From NCBI GenBank assembly GCA_003248315.1, contig QKWM01000003.1, forward strand, positions 62,001-126,000: a stretch of DNA of 64,000 nucleotides, given 5' to 3'. The position numbers were made by a program, and so were the translations under genes. This document shows positions 19,079 through 28,480 of this stretch, piece after piece. The notes below the pieces were generated by a model. It was not told the DNA's origin and searched no databases. It was given only the letters and a program-made list of their open reading frames with translations. Numbering within the stretch: the stretch's first letter is position 1; each line of letters begins with the position of its first letter. The DNA is from Streptomyces sp. SW4. GTDB lineage: Bacteria; Actinomycetota; Actinomycetes; Streptomycetales; Streptomycetaceae.

Positions 19079-20284
19079 CTACTGGCGGTACCCGCCGAGG
19101 AACCGTCCGATCCGGCCGATCGCCGCCTCCAGGTCCTCCGCGTGCGGCAGTGTCAGGATGCGGAAGTGGTCCGGGGCGGGCCAGTTGAAGCCCGTGCCCT
19201 GCACCACCTGGATCTTCTCCCGCAGCAGCAGGTCCAGGACGAACTTCTCGTCGTCGAGGATCCTGTGCACGGCGGGGTCGATGCGCGGGAACGCGTACAG
19301 CGCGCCCTTGGGCTTCACGCACGACACCCCGGGGATCTCGTTCAGCTTCTCCAGGCCACGTCCCGCTGCTCGCGCAGCCGCCCGCCCGGCGCGGTCAGGT
19401 CGCGGATGGACTGGCGTCCGCCGAGCGCGGCCTGGATCGCGTACTGCGCCGGTGCGTTGGCGCACAGACGCATGGAGGCGAGCATGGTCAGCCCCTCCAG
19501 GTAGTCCTTCGCGTGCTGCTTGGGGCCGGTGACGACCAGCCAGCCCGAGCGGAACCCGGCGACCCGGTAGGTCTTGGACAGCCCGCAGAAGGTCAGCACC
19601 ACCAGGTCGGGGCGAGGGACGCGGCGCAGTGGTGGACGGCGTCGTCGTACAGGATCTGGTCGTAGATCTCGTCGGCGAAGACCATCAGGCCGTGGCGGCG
19701 GGCCAGGTCGAGGATCCCCTCGAGGACCTCCTTCGGGTACACCGCGCCGGTGGGGTTGTTCGGGTTGATGATCACGACCGCCTTGGTCCGGCCGGTGATC
19801 TTCGCCTCCATGTCGGCGAGGTCGGGGTACCACTCGGCCTGCTCGTCGCACAGGTAGTGGACCGCCTTGCCGCCCGCCAGGGTGGTCACCGCCGTCCAGA
19901 GGGGGAAGTCGGGGCGGGGACCAGGATCTCGTCGCCGTCCTCGACCAGGGCCTGTACGGCCATGGAGACCAGCTCGGAGACGCCGTTGCCGAGGAAGACG
20001 TCGTCGACGTCGACCTCCAGGCCGAGCGTCTGGTAGCGCTGGGCGACGGCCCGGCGGGCGGACAGGATGCCGCGCGAGTCGGTGTAGCCGTGCGCCTGCG
20101 GCAGCATCCGGATCATGTCCTGGAGGATCTCCTCCGGCGCCTCGAAGCCGAACAGCGCCGGATTGCCGGTGTTCAGGCGGAGCACGCTGTGCCCCGCCTC
20201 CTCCAGGGCGTTGGCGTGCTCGATGACCGGGCCGCGGATCTCGTAGCAGACCTCGCTGAGCTTGTTCGACTGCCGGAACTCCAT
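19079..20284 (-). CDS. Alanine-type PLP aminotransferase (three frameshifts)
   Basis: A class I/II aminotransferase of the AlaA/AlaT type (pyruvate-glutamate). MEFRQSNKLSEVCYEIRGPV is the N-terminus typical of this group. Other segments are LRLNTGNPALFGF, VVIINPNNPTGAVYP and the lysine motif LTFCGLSKTYRVAGFRSGW. Three one-base losses (near 19915, 19612 and 19350, two of them at CCCCGA) are restored to give 402 aa. It is divergent from the regulator at 20372 with palindromes between them. Confidence 0.93.
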
Positions 20285-20314
20285 GCGCCGCTTCCCCTCC
20301 GGTATCTGGTGTTG

Positions 20315-20350
20315 CTTGGTTTTACCAAGTTGGAGCTTGGAAAGTCCAAC
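20315..20350. promoter_or_regulatory. Palindromes in the aminotransferase/HxlR divergent promoter
   Basis: CTTGGTTTTACCAAG (20315-20329) is a perfect palindrome around TTT. GTTGGA (20329-20334) and TCCAAC (20345-20350) form a second inverted pair. They lie within the 87 bp between divergent starts and are likely operators for the regulator. Confidence 0.6.
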
Positions 20351-20371
20351 AACGTGTCTAGACTGCCTCGC

Positions 20372-21007
20372 ATGTCACCCCGCGTTCGCCGAAGCTATGA
20401 CCAGTACTGCTCCGTCGCCCGCGCCCTCGATCTCGTCGGCGACCGCTGGACGCTGCTGATCGTCCGGGAGCTGCTCGCCGGCCCGCGGCGCTACACCGAC
20501 CTGCACGCGGACCTGCCGGGCGTCAGCACGGACGTCCTCGCCTCCCGGCTGAAGGACATGGAACGCGACGGACTGGCCACCCGCCGCCGGCTGCCCCCGC
20601 CCGGGGCGGCCACCGTCTACGAACTCACCGCCCGCGGAGGCGCGTTGCTGCCCGTGCTCCAGGCGCTGGGGAGTGGGGCGCGGCCGAACTGGGGGAGCGC
20701 CGACCCACGGACGCGGTGCGGGCGCACTGGTTCGCGCTGCCCCTCCTGCGCAGTCTCGCCCCGGTCGGGAAGGGCTGGTCGAAGTGCGGCTGGAGGAGGG
20801 CGACTTCCACCTGTACGCCGGTGGCGGGCGGGACGCCGTCTACGGCGACGGCCCGGCGCCCGCCGAACCCGACGCCCGCCTCACCCTGGACGCCGCCACC
20901 TGCGCCGCCGTCGGCCGCGGCGAGCTGGACCTGGCCGACGCCGTACGCGCCGGACGCGTCGAGGTCACCGGTGACGGCCCCTCGCCAAGACCCTCCGGGA
21001 GGCCTGA
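20372..21007 (+). CDS. HxlR regulator with C-terminal sterol-carrier-like domain (three frameshifts)
   Basis: The N-terminal winged helix runs YDQYCSVARALDLVGDRWTL, then LIVRELLAGPRRYTDLHADL and DVLASRLKDMERDGLATRR. The C-terminal half contains LLRSLAP, then EVRLEEGDFHLYAGG, LTLDAATCAAVGRGEL and the end GPLAKTLREA, which resembles an SCP2-like ligand domain. Losses near 20672 (GGGGAG), 20765 and 20982 restore a 212-aa product. It is divergent from the aminotransferase, which it probably regulates. Confidence 0.85.
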
Positions 21008-21022
21008 GCCCCCCGTACCGCG

Positions 21023-22525
21023 TCAGGCGAGGGGGTTGGGCAGGAGCGCCCACAGGTCCCCGGGCCGGTCCGGCGTCAGCCGCATCAGCGTCAGGGCTTT
21101 GGCGGGCAGCGGCCGTTCGCACAGCGCCACCAGATCCGGGGTGCGCGGCAGGTCCCGTACGGCCGGTTCCAGGGCGGCCCGCAGCGCCGCCGCGGACCCG
21201 GCGGTCGCCGCCAGCGCACCGGCCACCAGGGAGCCGAACAGCTTGCGGCGCAGCGCCGTCGCGTCGTCCGTGAGGATCCGGGAGGGCAGCCCGGACGCCG
21301 GGATGCCGTGCCGGGCCAGGCGGGCCGGACTGACCCGGATGTCGGCCAGGTCGCGGTAGACCAGGCGCACCGGGTCGCCGGCCGCCGAGAGCACCACCAG
21401 CAGGTTCTGGCCGTGCGCCTCCAGCGCCACGCCCAGCTCCAGCATCCGCAGGCCCGCACCGAGCGCCAGCCGGGCGAAGCGGGCCAGCCAGACGGGGGAG
21501 TCCGGCAGCCGGGTCGTGGGCAGCGCGGCCACCGGGACCACGTACTCACCGGATTCCGCGTACCCCTGCGGCGACTCGCGCAGCACGGCGGCCAGGTCGG
21601 GGAGTGGGCGGTGGCCGCGCCCAGCGTGCGGGTCATGTGCAGCAGCCCCTCCGAGCGCGCCGCCAGCCTCTCGCCGAACGCCGACAGGGCCTCGGACGCG
21701 GCCACGGACGCCACCGAGATGTCCCGCACCGACGAGGTCAGCCGGGCGCTCAGCGCCGTCTTCACATGCGGCCCCCGGGCACGGCGAGGGTGCGCAGCGA
21801 CATCAGCGGGTACGCGTCCGGTCCCTCGGCCGCCTCCGGGTCCCGCGGACGCTTCAGCACGTGCGCCGCCTGCCACGGGTGCACCGGCAGCAGCAGCCGG
21901 TCCCCGTCCCGCAGCTCCGCCGGCCAGGTGCCCGACACCAGGCACTCGGCGGCCGGCACCGGCACCAGCCCCAGCCGCACCACCGGGCCGTGCTCGGGAC
22001 CGTACGCCAGCTGCTCGGCCACCGAGAACCCGGGCCGCGCACGGCAGTTGGGATGGAACGGGTGCCCGTCGACCACCCGGCGCTCCCACTCCCGGTCGGA
22101 GCGCGGCCACGGCTCCGGGCGGGGTTCCTGGTTCGCCCGGGACAGCGCCAGCGACGCCACACTGTGCCCGAGTTCGGCGGCGAAGCCCGCGGCGTGGGGG
22201 ACGGCGAGGGCCGTCGTCAGCCGCGCCGGGTCGTCGTGCGCCACGCCGTCCAGGTGGACGGCCCCGACCCGGTCGCCGGTCTCGTACGGGTCGGGGCCGG
22301 ACCGCGCAGCCGGCGGCCGTCCGCCAGGTGCAGGACGAGCCCGTCGCCGTCCGGCACGCGGCGCTCGATCCACGGCAGCGGTTCATGGGCAAGCGCCCGC
22401 CACAGCCGGGTGAGCACGGCCGCGCGGGCACCGGGCAGCTCGGCCGCGAACCGGGGGACGAGGGCGGGGCGCAGGGCGGCCAGTTCGGCGGCGACCTCGG
22501 CCTCGGCGGTGGGGGGACGGTGCAC
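21023..22525 (-). CDS. IucA/IucC family siderophore synthetase A (three frameshifts)
   Basis: An NIS synthetase: ATP-dependent condensation of a carboxylate with an amine or alcohol in siderophore assembly. Motifs in order: RVVDGHPFHPNCRARPGF (substrate loop), LLLPVHPWQAAHVLKR, KTALSARLTSSVRDISV (ATP site), ELGVALEAHGQNLLVVL (catalytic core) and the ending LLPNPLA. GTG 22525 is chosen from its AGGAG site 7 nt upstream. Losses near 22295 and 21602 (both at CCCCGA) and near 21783 restore 501 aa. It is divergent from a second synthetase. Confidence 0.9.
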
Positions 22526-22619
22526 GGTCGGGCTCCTCGGGGTACGCGTAGGCGGCACGGCGGGCGGCGACGACAGACATACTGATCGTCTCGACCCTTT
22601 GACAGACCGTAAGGAACGA

Positions 22620-24258
22620 GTGGACCGCGTGGACCGCCAGCCCCCGCCCACCGCCGAAGCCGACCCCCGCGCCCCGGAAGCCGACCCCGCGCCCCCGACG
22701 CCGGGCGCCGCGCCACCGGCGCGGACCCCGTGCTCCGCGCCGACGGCGGGCGCCGCGCCGCGGGCACCCCGGCCCCCGCCACCGAGGCGGACCTCGCGGC
22801 GCGTGCCGACGCCTGCGCCGCCGCGCCGTTGCTCAACTGCCTGCTGCGGGAGGTGGCGGAGCGCCGGCCCGGCACCGGGACGCGGCCGGTGTACCGGCTG
22901 CCCGGCTCCGGGCGGCTGCTGCGCGTGCGCGGCGGACGCCGGCCCGCCGAGCCCGAGGTGTACACCGCGGGCGGCTGGCACCGCCTGGACCACGCCGGAC
23001 TCGTCGAACTCGTCGCGGAGGAACTGCGCCGGCACACCGGCCTGTCCAACGACGCACTGCCCTCCGAGATGGCCGACAGCCGGGAGGTGGTCGCCGCCCT
23101 GCTGGCCGCACGCACGTGTGCCACCCCGCCCGGCGACCCCTACCTGCGCTCGGAGCAGTCCCTCGTCACGGGCCACCCCCACCACCCCGCGCCGAAGGCC
23201 CGCGGCGGCGGCCCGCACACGGGCTGGCTGCCGTACGCGCCGGAGGCGCACGCCCGGTTCCCGCTCACCCTGCTCGGGGTCCGCGCGGACACGGTCGTCG
23301 AGGAGGGCGACACCTCCGCCCTGGACGCGCTCGGCCGGGCCCCGCACGGCTACCGGCTGCTGCCCGCGCACCCCTGGCAGCTCGAGCTGACCGCCCCGGC
23401 CCTGGCCCCGGCCTTCGCCGACGGCCGGCTCGTCCGGCTCGGGACCACGGCCTTCCCCGTCTGGCCCACGGCCGCGGTCCGCACCGTCTACGCCCCCGGC
23501 CGCGACCTGTTCCTGAAGTTCAGTCTCGACGTCCGCATCACCAACGACATCCGCCGGCTGTGGCGCCACGACCTGCGGGCGCTGCGCGGCACCGACACGC
23601 GGGCCGCCGCCGCCTTCGCGGCGCTCGGCCCCCGGCGGCCTGGCTCGCCGACCGGGGCTACCGCACCGCGGACTTCGCCTTCGAGGAGCTGGCCGTCCTG
23701 GTCCGGGACGGGCTGCGCGGCAGTGTGCTGCCCGGGGCGACGCCGCTGCTGGCCGCCGCCCTCGCGGAGGGCTTCCCCGGCAGCCCGCTGGCCACCGCGC
23801 CCGACCCGGCCGCGTGGTGGGAGGCGTATCTCGGCGCGGTCGTCCCGCCGGTGCTGAGGGCCTTCCACGAGCACGGCGTCGTCCTGGAGGCGCACCTGCA
23901 GAACACCCTGGTCGCCGTGGACGCGGCGGGCACACCGGCGCAGGCGCTGTTCCGGGACGCCGAGGGCGTCAAGCTGCTGCCGGACGTGGGACGGGCCGCC
24001 GGCTGGGAGCGGCTGGTGTACTGCCTGGTCGTCAACCACCTCTGGGAGATCGCCGCCGCCCTCGCCGAGCACCACCCCGGCCTCGACCCCTGGCCCGCCG
24101 CCCGCCGCGCGCTGGCCCGCCACGACCTGCCGGAGATCCCCGCGCTGCTCGCCTCGCCCACCCTCCCCGGCAAGACCAACCTGCTGCTGCGCTGGACGAA
24201 CGCCGACGGCGCCGCCGCCCGCTACCGGCCGCTGCCCAACCCGCTGCTCGACGCCTGA
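22620..24258 (+). CDS. IucA/IucC family siderophore synthetase B (two frameshifts)
   Basis: A second NIS synthetase, transcribed away from the first. Motifs: LVTGHPHHPAPKARGGGP, YRLLPAHPWQLELTAP, LFLKFSLDVRITNDIRR, VVLEAHLQNTLVAVD and the ending YRPLPNPLLDA. The start is GTG 22620 after AAGGA. A Pro/Ala-rich N-terminal 45 residues follows. Losses near 22692 (a C run before GA) and near 23630 (a six-C run) give 546 aa. Paired NIS enzymes usually join two amine arms to one polycarboxylate core. Confidence 0.9.
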
Positions 24259-24342
24259 GCCCCGCCGCCGCCCGGCACGGACAGCGGCACCCGGACCCGG
24301 CCGCCCGCACCCGGCCGCCCGGACCCGGCCGTCCGGTTCCGG

Positions 24343-25194
24343 TCAGCCGTGCAGGACGAGCAGGGCGCCGGCGAGGGAGAGACCGGCGGACAGGACCTTG
24401 CGACGCCAGTCGGCCGACTCGGCGAGGAACACCACGCCCACCAGCACGTAGAGGAAGGCCGACGCCTGGTAGACGGGCAGCACGACCACAGCCGGGCCGG
24501 TGGCCAGGGCCGCGACCAGGGCGTAGTAGCCCGCCGCGCCCGCGGCCCCGGCGACGGCGGCGGGCCCCAGCACCGGCCGGGCCGCGCGCCAGGAGAGGCC
24601 CCGGTTCAGCCGGAAGCCGGTGACGAGCGTGCCCGCGAACCCCACGAAGACGATCACCGCCGGGTCCAGGCCCCGGGCGAGCGCCTTGTCGAACAGCAGG
24701 GCGCCGGTGATGCCGACGGTGGACAGCAGGCAGTAGACGACGCCCAGGCGGTCCACCCGGGTGCCGGGGAGCCGGGTCAGCGGGATGTACGCGGCGAGCA
24801 GCACGGCCAGCCCGATCGCGTGGGTCCCGCTGATCGTCTCGCCGAAGAACAGCACGCCGAGCACCGCGACCAGGACGAGCCGGAGCCGGCTGATCGTCGA
24901 GGCGACGGACAGTTCGAGCCGGGCGGCGCTGCGGAAGGCGTACACCGAGTACACGGTCCAGCAGACGACGCTGCCCGCCAGCAGCAGCAGGAGGGTGCCG
25001 CCCGGCACCGTGCCGCGGATCCCGCCGCGGGCCAGGGCCAGGACGGCGAACGGGGCGGTGAGGACCGTGCTGGTCAGCTGGTAGACGAGGAGGAACTCGT
25101 CGGCCAGGTCGTGCCGTCGCAGCGAGGCGCGGGTGAGGGTGCGGTCCGCCGTGTTCAGGGCGACGGCCGCGAGCAGCGGCAGCAGGTAGGTCAT
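24343..25194 (-). CDS. EamA/DMT family transporter
   Basis: 283 aa, intact, about ten hydrophobic helices in two repeated halves, for example ISRLRLVLVAVLGVLFFGET, then HAIGLAVLLAAYIPL and later YQASAFLYVLVGVVFLAES. The FFGET-type end of helix 4 is characteristic. The start overlaps the preceding gene by ATGA, so it is coupled to the unknown protein and methyltransferase upstream. Export or uptake of the siderophore or an intermediate is plausible but inferred from position only. Confidence 0.85.
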   Translation of the reverse strand: MTYLLPLLAAVALNTADRTLTRASLRRHDLADEFLLVYQLTSTVLTAPFAVLALARGGIRGTVPGGTLLLLLAGSVVCWTVYSVYAFRSAARLELSVASTISRLRLVLVAVLGVLFFGETISGTHAIGLAVLLAAYIPLTRLPGTRVDRLGVVYCLLSTVGITGALLFDKALARGLDPAVIVFVGFAGTLVTGFRLNRGLSWRAARPVLGPAAVAGAAGAAGYYALVAALATGPAVVVLPVYQASAFLYVLVGVVFLAESADWRRKVLSAGLSLAGALLVLHG

Positions 25195-25874
25195 GACGCC
25201 TCCGGGGTGCCGGCCGCGGCACGGGGCCGGACGGCGTCCTGCCGGGCGCGCCGGTAGGCGAGCGCGTCGAGGCCGAGCGCGAGGGTGGCGCGCAGCCCGT
25301 CGGCATGGTGCCCGAGGGCCTGGTCGATCATGTCTCTCATCTCGTCCATGCAGGCCACGCGTGTCTGCGGGGAACGGGTACGCGGGGTGAACGTGGCTCT
25401 GAAGGCCCGCGCCAGGCGGGTGTTGGCGGCGAAGACGCGGTGGGCCGTGCGCAGGGCGGCGAGCGCGTCGCGGACCGCGGGGGAGGCACGGCTGTGGTCC
25501 AGCAGTCGCAGGGTGTCGGCCGTGACGTAGCGCGCGTAGCCGTCGTACACCGGGTCGGGGGCCGCGCCGAGGGCGGTGAGGGCGACGTAGGCGACGGCGT
25601 TGAGCGACTTGACCCACTCGTCCTGCAGCCCCTGCGGCGCGATGGGCCCCCGGTCGGGGATGCCGAACCGCGCGTGCAGGGCCGTCACCGTCGCGGCGGT
25701 CTCCGCCAGCTGACGGTCGCTCAGCCGTGAGACGAGCAGCGCGGGCAGGTCGAGCGGGGCGCCCTCCCCGGCGGCGCCGTCCACGATCGCGCAGGCCAGC
25801 GGGGACCGCAGCTGCGGCCACAGCGCGCCGGCACGCAGATAGCGGCGGAACGCCGGGGTGCCGACCGGCGTCAC
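25191..25874 (-). CDS. Uncharacterised helical protein in the siderophore region
   Basis: 227 aa, intact, GTG start overlapping the methyltransferase stop and itself overlapping the EamA start. It is largely alpha-helical by composition, with ALWPQLRSPLACAIVDGAAG, FGIPDRGPIAPQGLQDEW and VAYVALTALGAAPDPVYDG. No motif I recognise. An all-helical fold of this size would fit a haem-oxygenase-like or squalene-synthase-like protein, but no catalytic residue supports either. The tight three-gene coupling implies a shared pathway with its neighbours. Confidence 0.65.
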   Translation of the reverse strand: MTPVGTPAFRRYLRAGALWPQLRSPLACAIVDGAAGEGAPLDLPALLVSRLSDRQLAETAATVTALHARFGIPDRGPIAPQGLQDEWVKSLNAVAYVALTALGAAPDPVYDGYARYVTADTLRLLDHSRASPAVRDALAALRTAHRVFAANTRLARAFRATFTPRTRSPQTRVACMDEMRDMIDQALGHHADGLRATLALGLDALAYRRARQDAVRPRAAAGTPEAS

Positions 25875-26700
25875 GGGCCGACGGGCCGGGCGTCCGCGGC
25901 CCCGAGAGGCAGCGCGTCCGGTCGGGTCCGGGGCGGTGGCGGCGGGCCGACAGCGACCAGGCGGTGTGCGCGACGGGCACCGGTCCGTCGCCGAAGCGGG
26001 CGGTGAGTTCGGTGTGCAGGCGCTGCTCCAGCCGGCGCTGGAGGGCCGGTGCGAGGCCGGCGCCGCCGCTGGAGCTGGTGCGGATCCTGCCGATCCAGTC
26101 CCGGACGGTGTACCGGTGCTCGAACGGGTGGGACCAGGTGGTGATGTCGGTGAACCCCGCGGCGGCGACGCCCGGCGCCAGATGGTCGTGGCGTCCGGTG
26201 CCGCCGTGGTAGGCCCAGCCGGGGTCGATCTCCTTGATGATGTCCTCGGTGAGGGCGACGGCGGATCCGGGGGCGGGCACCCAGTCGTACGTCATGAGGA
26301 GCAGGCGCCCGCCCGGTCTCAGCAGCCGGCCGCACTCCCGCAGCGTGGCCCGCTCGTCGAACAGGTGCCAGCTCTGCGAGGCGGTGATCACGTCGGCGCA
26401 GCCGTCGGCGAGCCCCGTGTCCGTCGACGGTGCCAGGCGCACGTCGAGCCGTAACGCCCTGCGGCGCGCGGCGGTCCGGGCCCGCTCCAGCATCCCGCGG
26501 GAGACGTCGACGCCCGTCACCCGGTAGCCGCAGGAGGCCAGGGTGAACGCCATGGCACCGGTGCCGGTGCCCAGATCGACGGCCGTGCGCCCGCGCCCGT
26601 CGGCGAGACCGTGCTGGGCCAGGACGGTGAAGCGTAAGTCGGTGAAGGAGGGGCGGAAGGTGTCGTAGATCGCGGCGACCCTGTCGAAATCGGGCAGCAT
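25871..26700 (-). CDS. Class I SAM-dependent methyltransferase (one frameshift)
   Basis: A UbiE-type methyltransferase. MLPDFDRVAAIYDTFRPSF is the usual N-terminus. TAVDLGTGTGAMAFTLASCG is motif I, GVDVSRGMLERAR motif II, ADVITASQSWHLFDERAT motif III, and LLRPGGRLLLMTYDW follows. One base lost near 25930 in CCCCGGA is needed to reach the TGA that overlaps the next gene, giving 276 aa. The acceptor is unknown. It is first in a three-gene unit with the unknown protein and EamA transporter. Confidence 0.88.
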
Positions 26701-27205
26701 GCACAACCTTTCACGACCGCGGCAGCGGGAAAGGCCGCGCCGTGTCGAATTCTCGGAGAACGGGGCCGGATTCTTCGCGCGGCACGGGTGGAATTCAGGC
26801 CACCGGTGTGCGCGGAAATCGACGGGCGGCGAGGCCGGGGACCCGGCGGGCCGGACCGTGGGCGACAAGGCACGGCCGGACGGCGTGCCGTCCTCGGCGT
26901 GCTCGGTGACCGGCCGCTGTCGACTCCCCCGTCGCAGCCTTGATCGACTCGATCTTTCATCGCCGGGCGGAATGCGTCAACGGCATCTCAATATTCGGAA
27001 CAATTCCGTATCGCGGATTTTCCGCGGGTGGAATTCTTCCGGAATCCGGAATGCTCGGCGGGCGGATATCGGCGCCGTGCCCGGGCGGGGAAGAAGCCCC
27101 GTCGCGCCCGGGAAGCGGGGGTGACTATGCTCTGTGCATGCCGAACGTGGAGGGTGAGGGCCCCGCCGAGGGGCACCGGGCCGGCGAGCGGGGCGGTCCG
27201 GGCCG
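26701..27205. other. 505-bp intergenic region, locally AT-richer, with repeats
   Basis: It lies between divergent genes. It contains a 12-bp direct repeat CGGGTGGAATTC at 26785-26796 and 27025-27036, the palindrome TTCCGGAATCCGGAA (27037-27051), and an inverted CGGAA/TTCCG pair around 26997-27009. A 25-codon open frame from ATG 27137 precedes the HipA-like gene but has no support beyond being open. Confidence 0.5.
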
Positions 27206-28119
27206 ATGCTGACCGAGGTCACCGCGACCCGCTATGTCGCGCCGCTGCGCTCCGGCGGCTCCGTCCCGGGCATCGTCGAGGCCGACGACCTGGGTACCTA
27301 CGTCGTGAAGTTCACCGGCTCCGCCCAGGGCCTCAAGGCGCTGGTCGCCGAGGTGATCGTCGGTGAGCTGGCGCGCGCCCTGGGGCTGCGGATCCCCGAA
27401 CTGGTGCTGGTCCACTTCGACCCGGCGATCGCCGGGCACGAACCGCACCAGGAGGTGCGGGACCTGCACGGGGCGAGCGCCGGCCTCAACCTCGGCATGG
27501 ACTATCTGCCGGGGCGCGGGACTTCACCCCGGAGATCGCCGAGGACTTCCCCGTGGACCCGCTGGAGGCGGGCCGGATCGTCTGGCTGGACGCGTTCACG
27601 GCGAACGTGGACCGCACGGTGCACAGCTCCAACCTCATGGTCTGGCCGACCCTGGGCACCGTCCCGCCGCGGCTGTGGCTGATCGACCACGGCGCCGCCC
27701 TCGTCTTCCACCACCGCTGGGACGGCGCGGACCCGGCCCGGGTCTACGACTTCCGGCACCACGCCCTCGGGCACTGCGCGCCGGACGTCCGCGCGGCCGA
27801 CGCCGAGCTGGCGCCGCGCGTCACGCGGGAGCTGCTGCACGAGGTGACGGCCGCCGTCCCCGACGCGTGGCTGGCCCCCGGGCCGGGCGGGGCCACACCG
27901 GACGAGGTGCGGCGCACCTACGTGGATCACCTCCACGCGCGCGTGGAGGTGTCCGGGGCCTGGCTCCCCACGGGCTTCCCCAGCCGGGAGGAGATCGCCG
28001 ACGAGGAGGCCCGCCGCGCGGCGCGCACCCGGCAGGGCCGCCCGGAATGGCTCAAGCGGGTCCCCGATCTGCACGGCAGACCGGCGGCGGAACAGGATTG
28101 GTCGGTGCACCTGGGATGA
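27206..28119 (+). CDS. HipA-like kinase-domain protein (one frameshift)
   Basis: 304 aa after restoring a G near 27515 (LPG|ARDFTPEIAEDF). TYVVKFTGSAQGLKALVAEV resembles the nucleotide-binding lysine region of HipA-like kinases. WLDAFTANVDRTVHSSNLMV carries the catalytic NVDRTxHxxN signature and LWLIDHGAALVFHH the metal-binding aspartate. No HipB-like antitoxin precedes it, so a toxin role is unsupported. This stand-alone form is common in actinomycetes. The stop overlaps the next gene start by ATGA. Confidence 0.82.
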
Positions 28120-28477
28120 CGGACGACTCCACGCGGGCCGGGCGCGCACAGCACGCGCCCACCGGGGATCCTGTGCATCCGGAGGCGGCGGCGCCCGCCG
28201 GGGAGGTACGGCGCGTCGAGATCGAGTACTGCACGCAGTGCCGCTGGCTGCCCCGCGCCGCCTGGCTGGCGCAGGAGCTGCTGACCACCTTCGAGGCGGA
28301 GCTGACCGAGCTGGTGCTGCGGCCCGGCACCGGCGGCGTCCTCGTCGTCCGGGTCGACGGCGAGGTGGTCTGGGACCGCCGCGCGCAGGGCTTCCCCGAG
28401 CCGACGGCCGTCAAGCGGGCCGTACGCGACCGAGTGGCCCCGGGAAGACCCTGGGCCACTCGGAGCGGAGCCGGTGA
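28116..28477 (+). CDS. SelW/SelT/SelH (Rdx) family thioredoxin-like protein (one frameshift)
   Basis: 120 aa. EYCTQCRWLPRAAWLAQELL contains the CxxC redox pair near residue 40, followed by the Rdx core ELTELVLRPGTGGVLVVRVD and GEVVWDRRAQGFPE. A base lost near 28443 joins VAPG to KTLGHSERSR and the TGA at 28475-28477. Both active-site positions are cysteine, with no in-frame UGA for selenocysteine. Coupled to the HipA-like kinase by a 4-bp overlap. The function of bacterial members is unknown. Confidence 0.88.
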
Positions 28478-28480
28478 GCG

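Noticed and set aside
22526..22619. Iron box (DmdR/IdeR-type) between the siderophore synthetases
   Set aside because: I could not find a convincing TTAGGTTAG-type palindrome in these 94 bp. Iron control may still exist through another site.
27137..27211. A 25-codon peptide gene before the HipA-like kinase
   Set aside because: Open frame only, with no clear ribosome site and no recognisable antitoxin-like composition.
27206..28119. HipAB-type toxin-antitoxin module
   Set aside because: No HipB-like HTH gene precedes it; the neighbour is a SelW-like protein, so a toxin label is not justified.
28116..28477. True selenoprotein
   Set aside because: Both redox positions are cysteine codons and no in-frame TGA precedes the natural stop once the frame is corrected.
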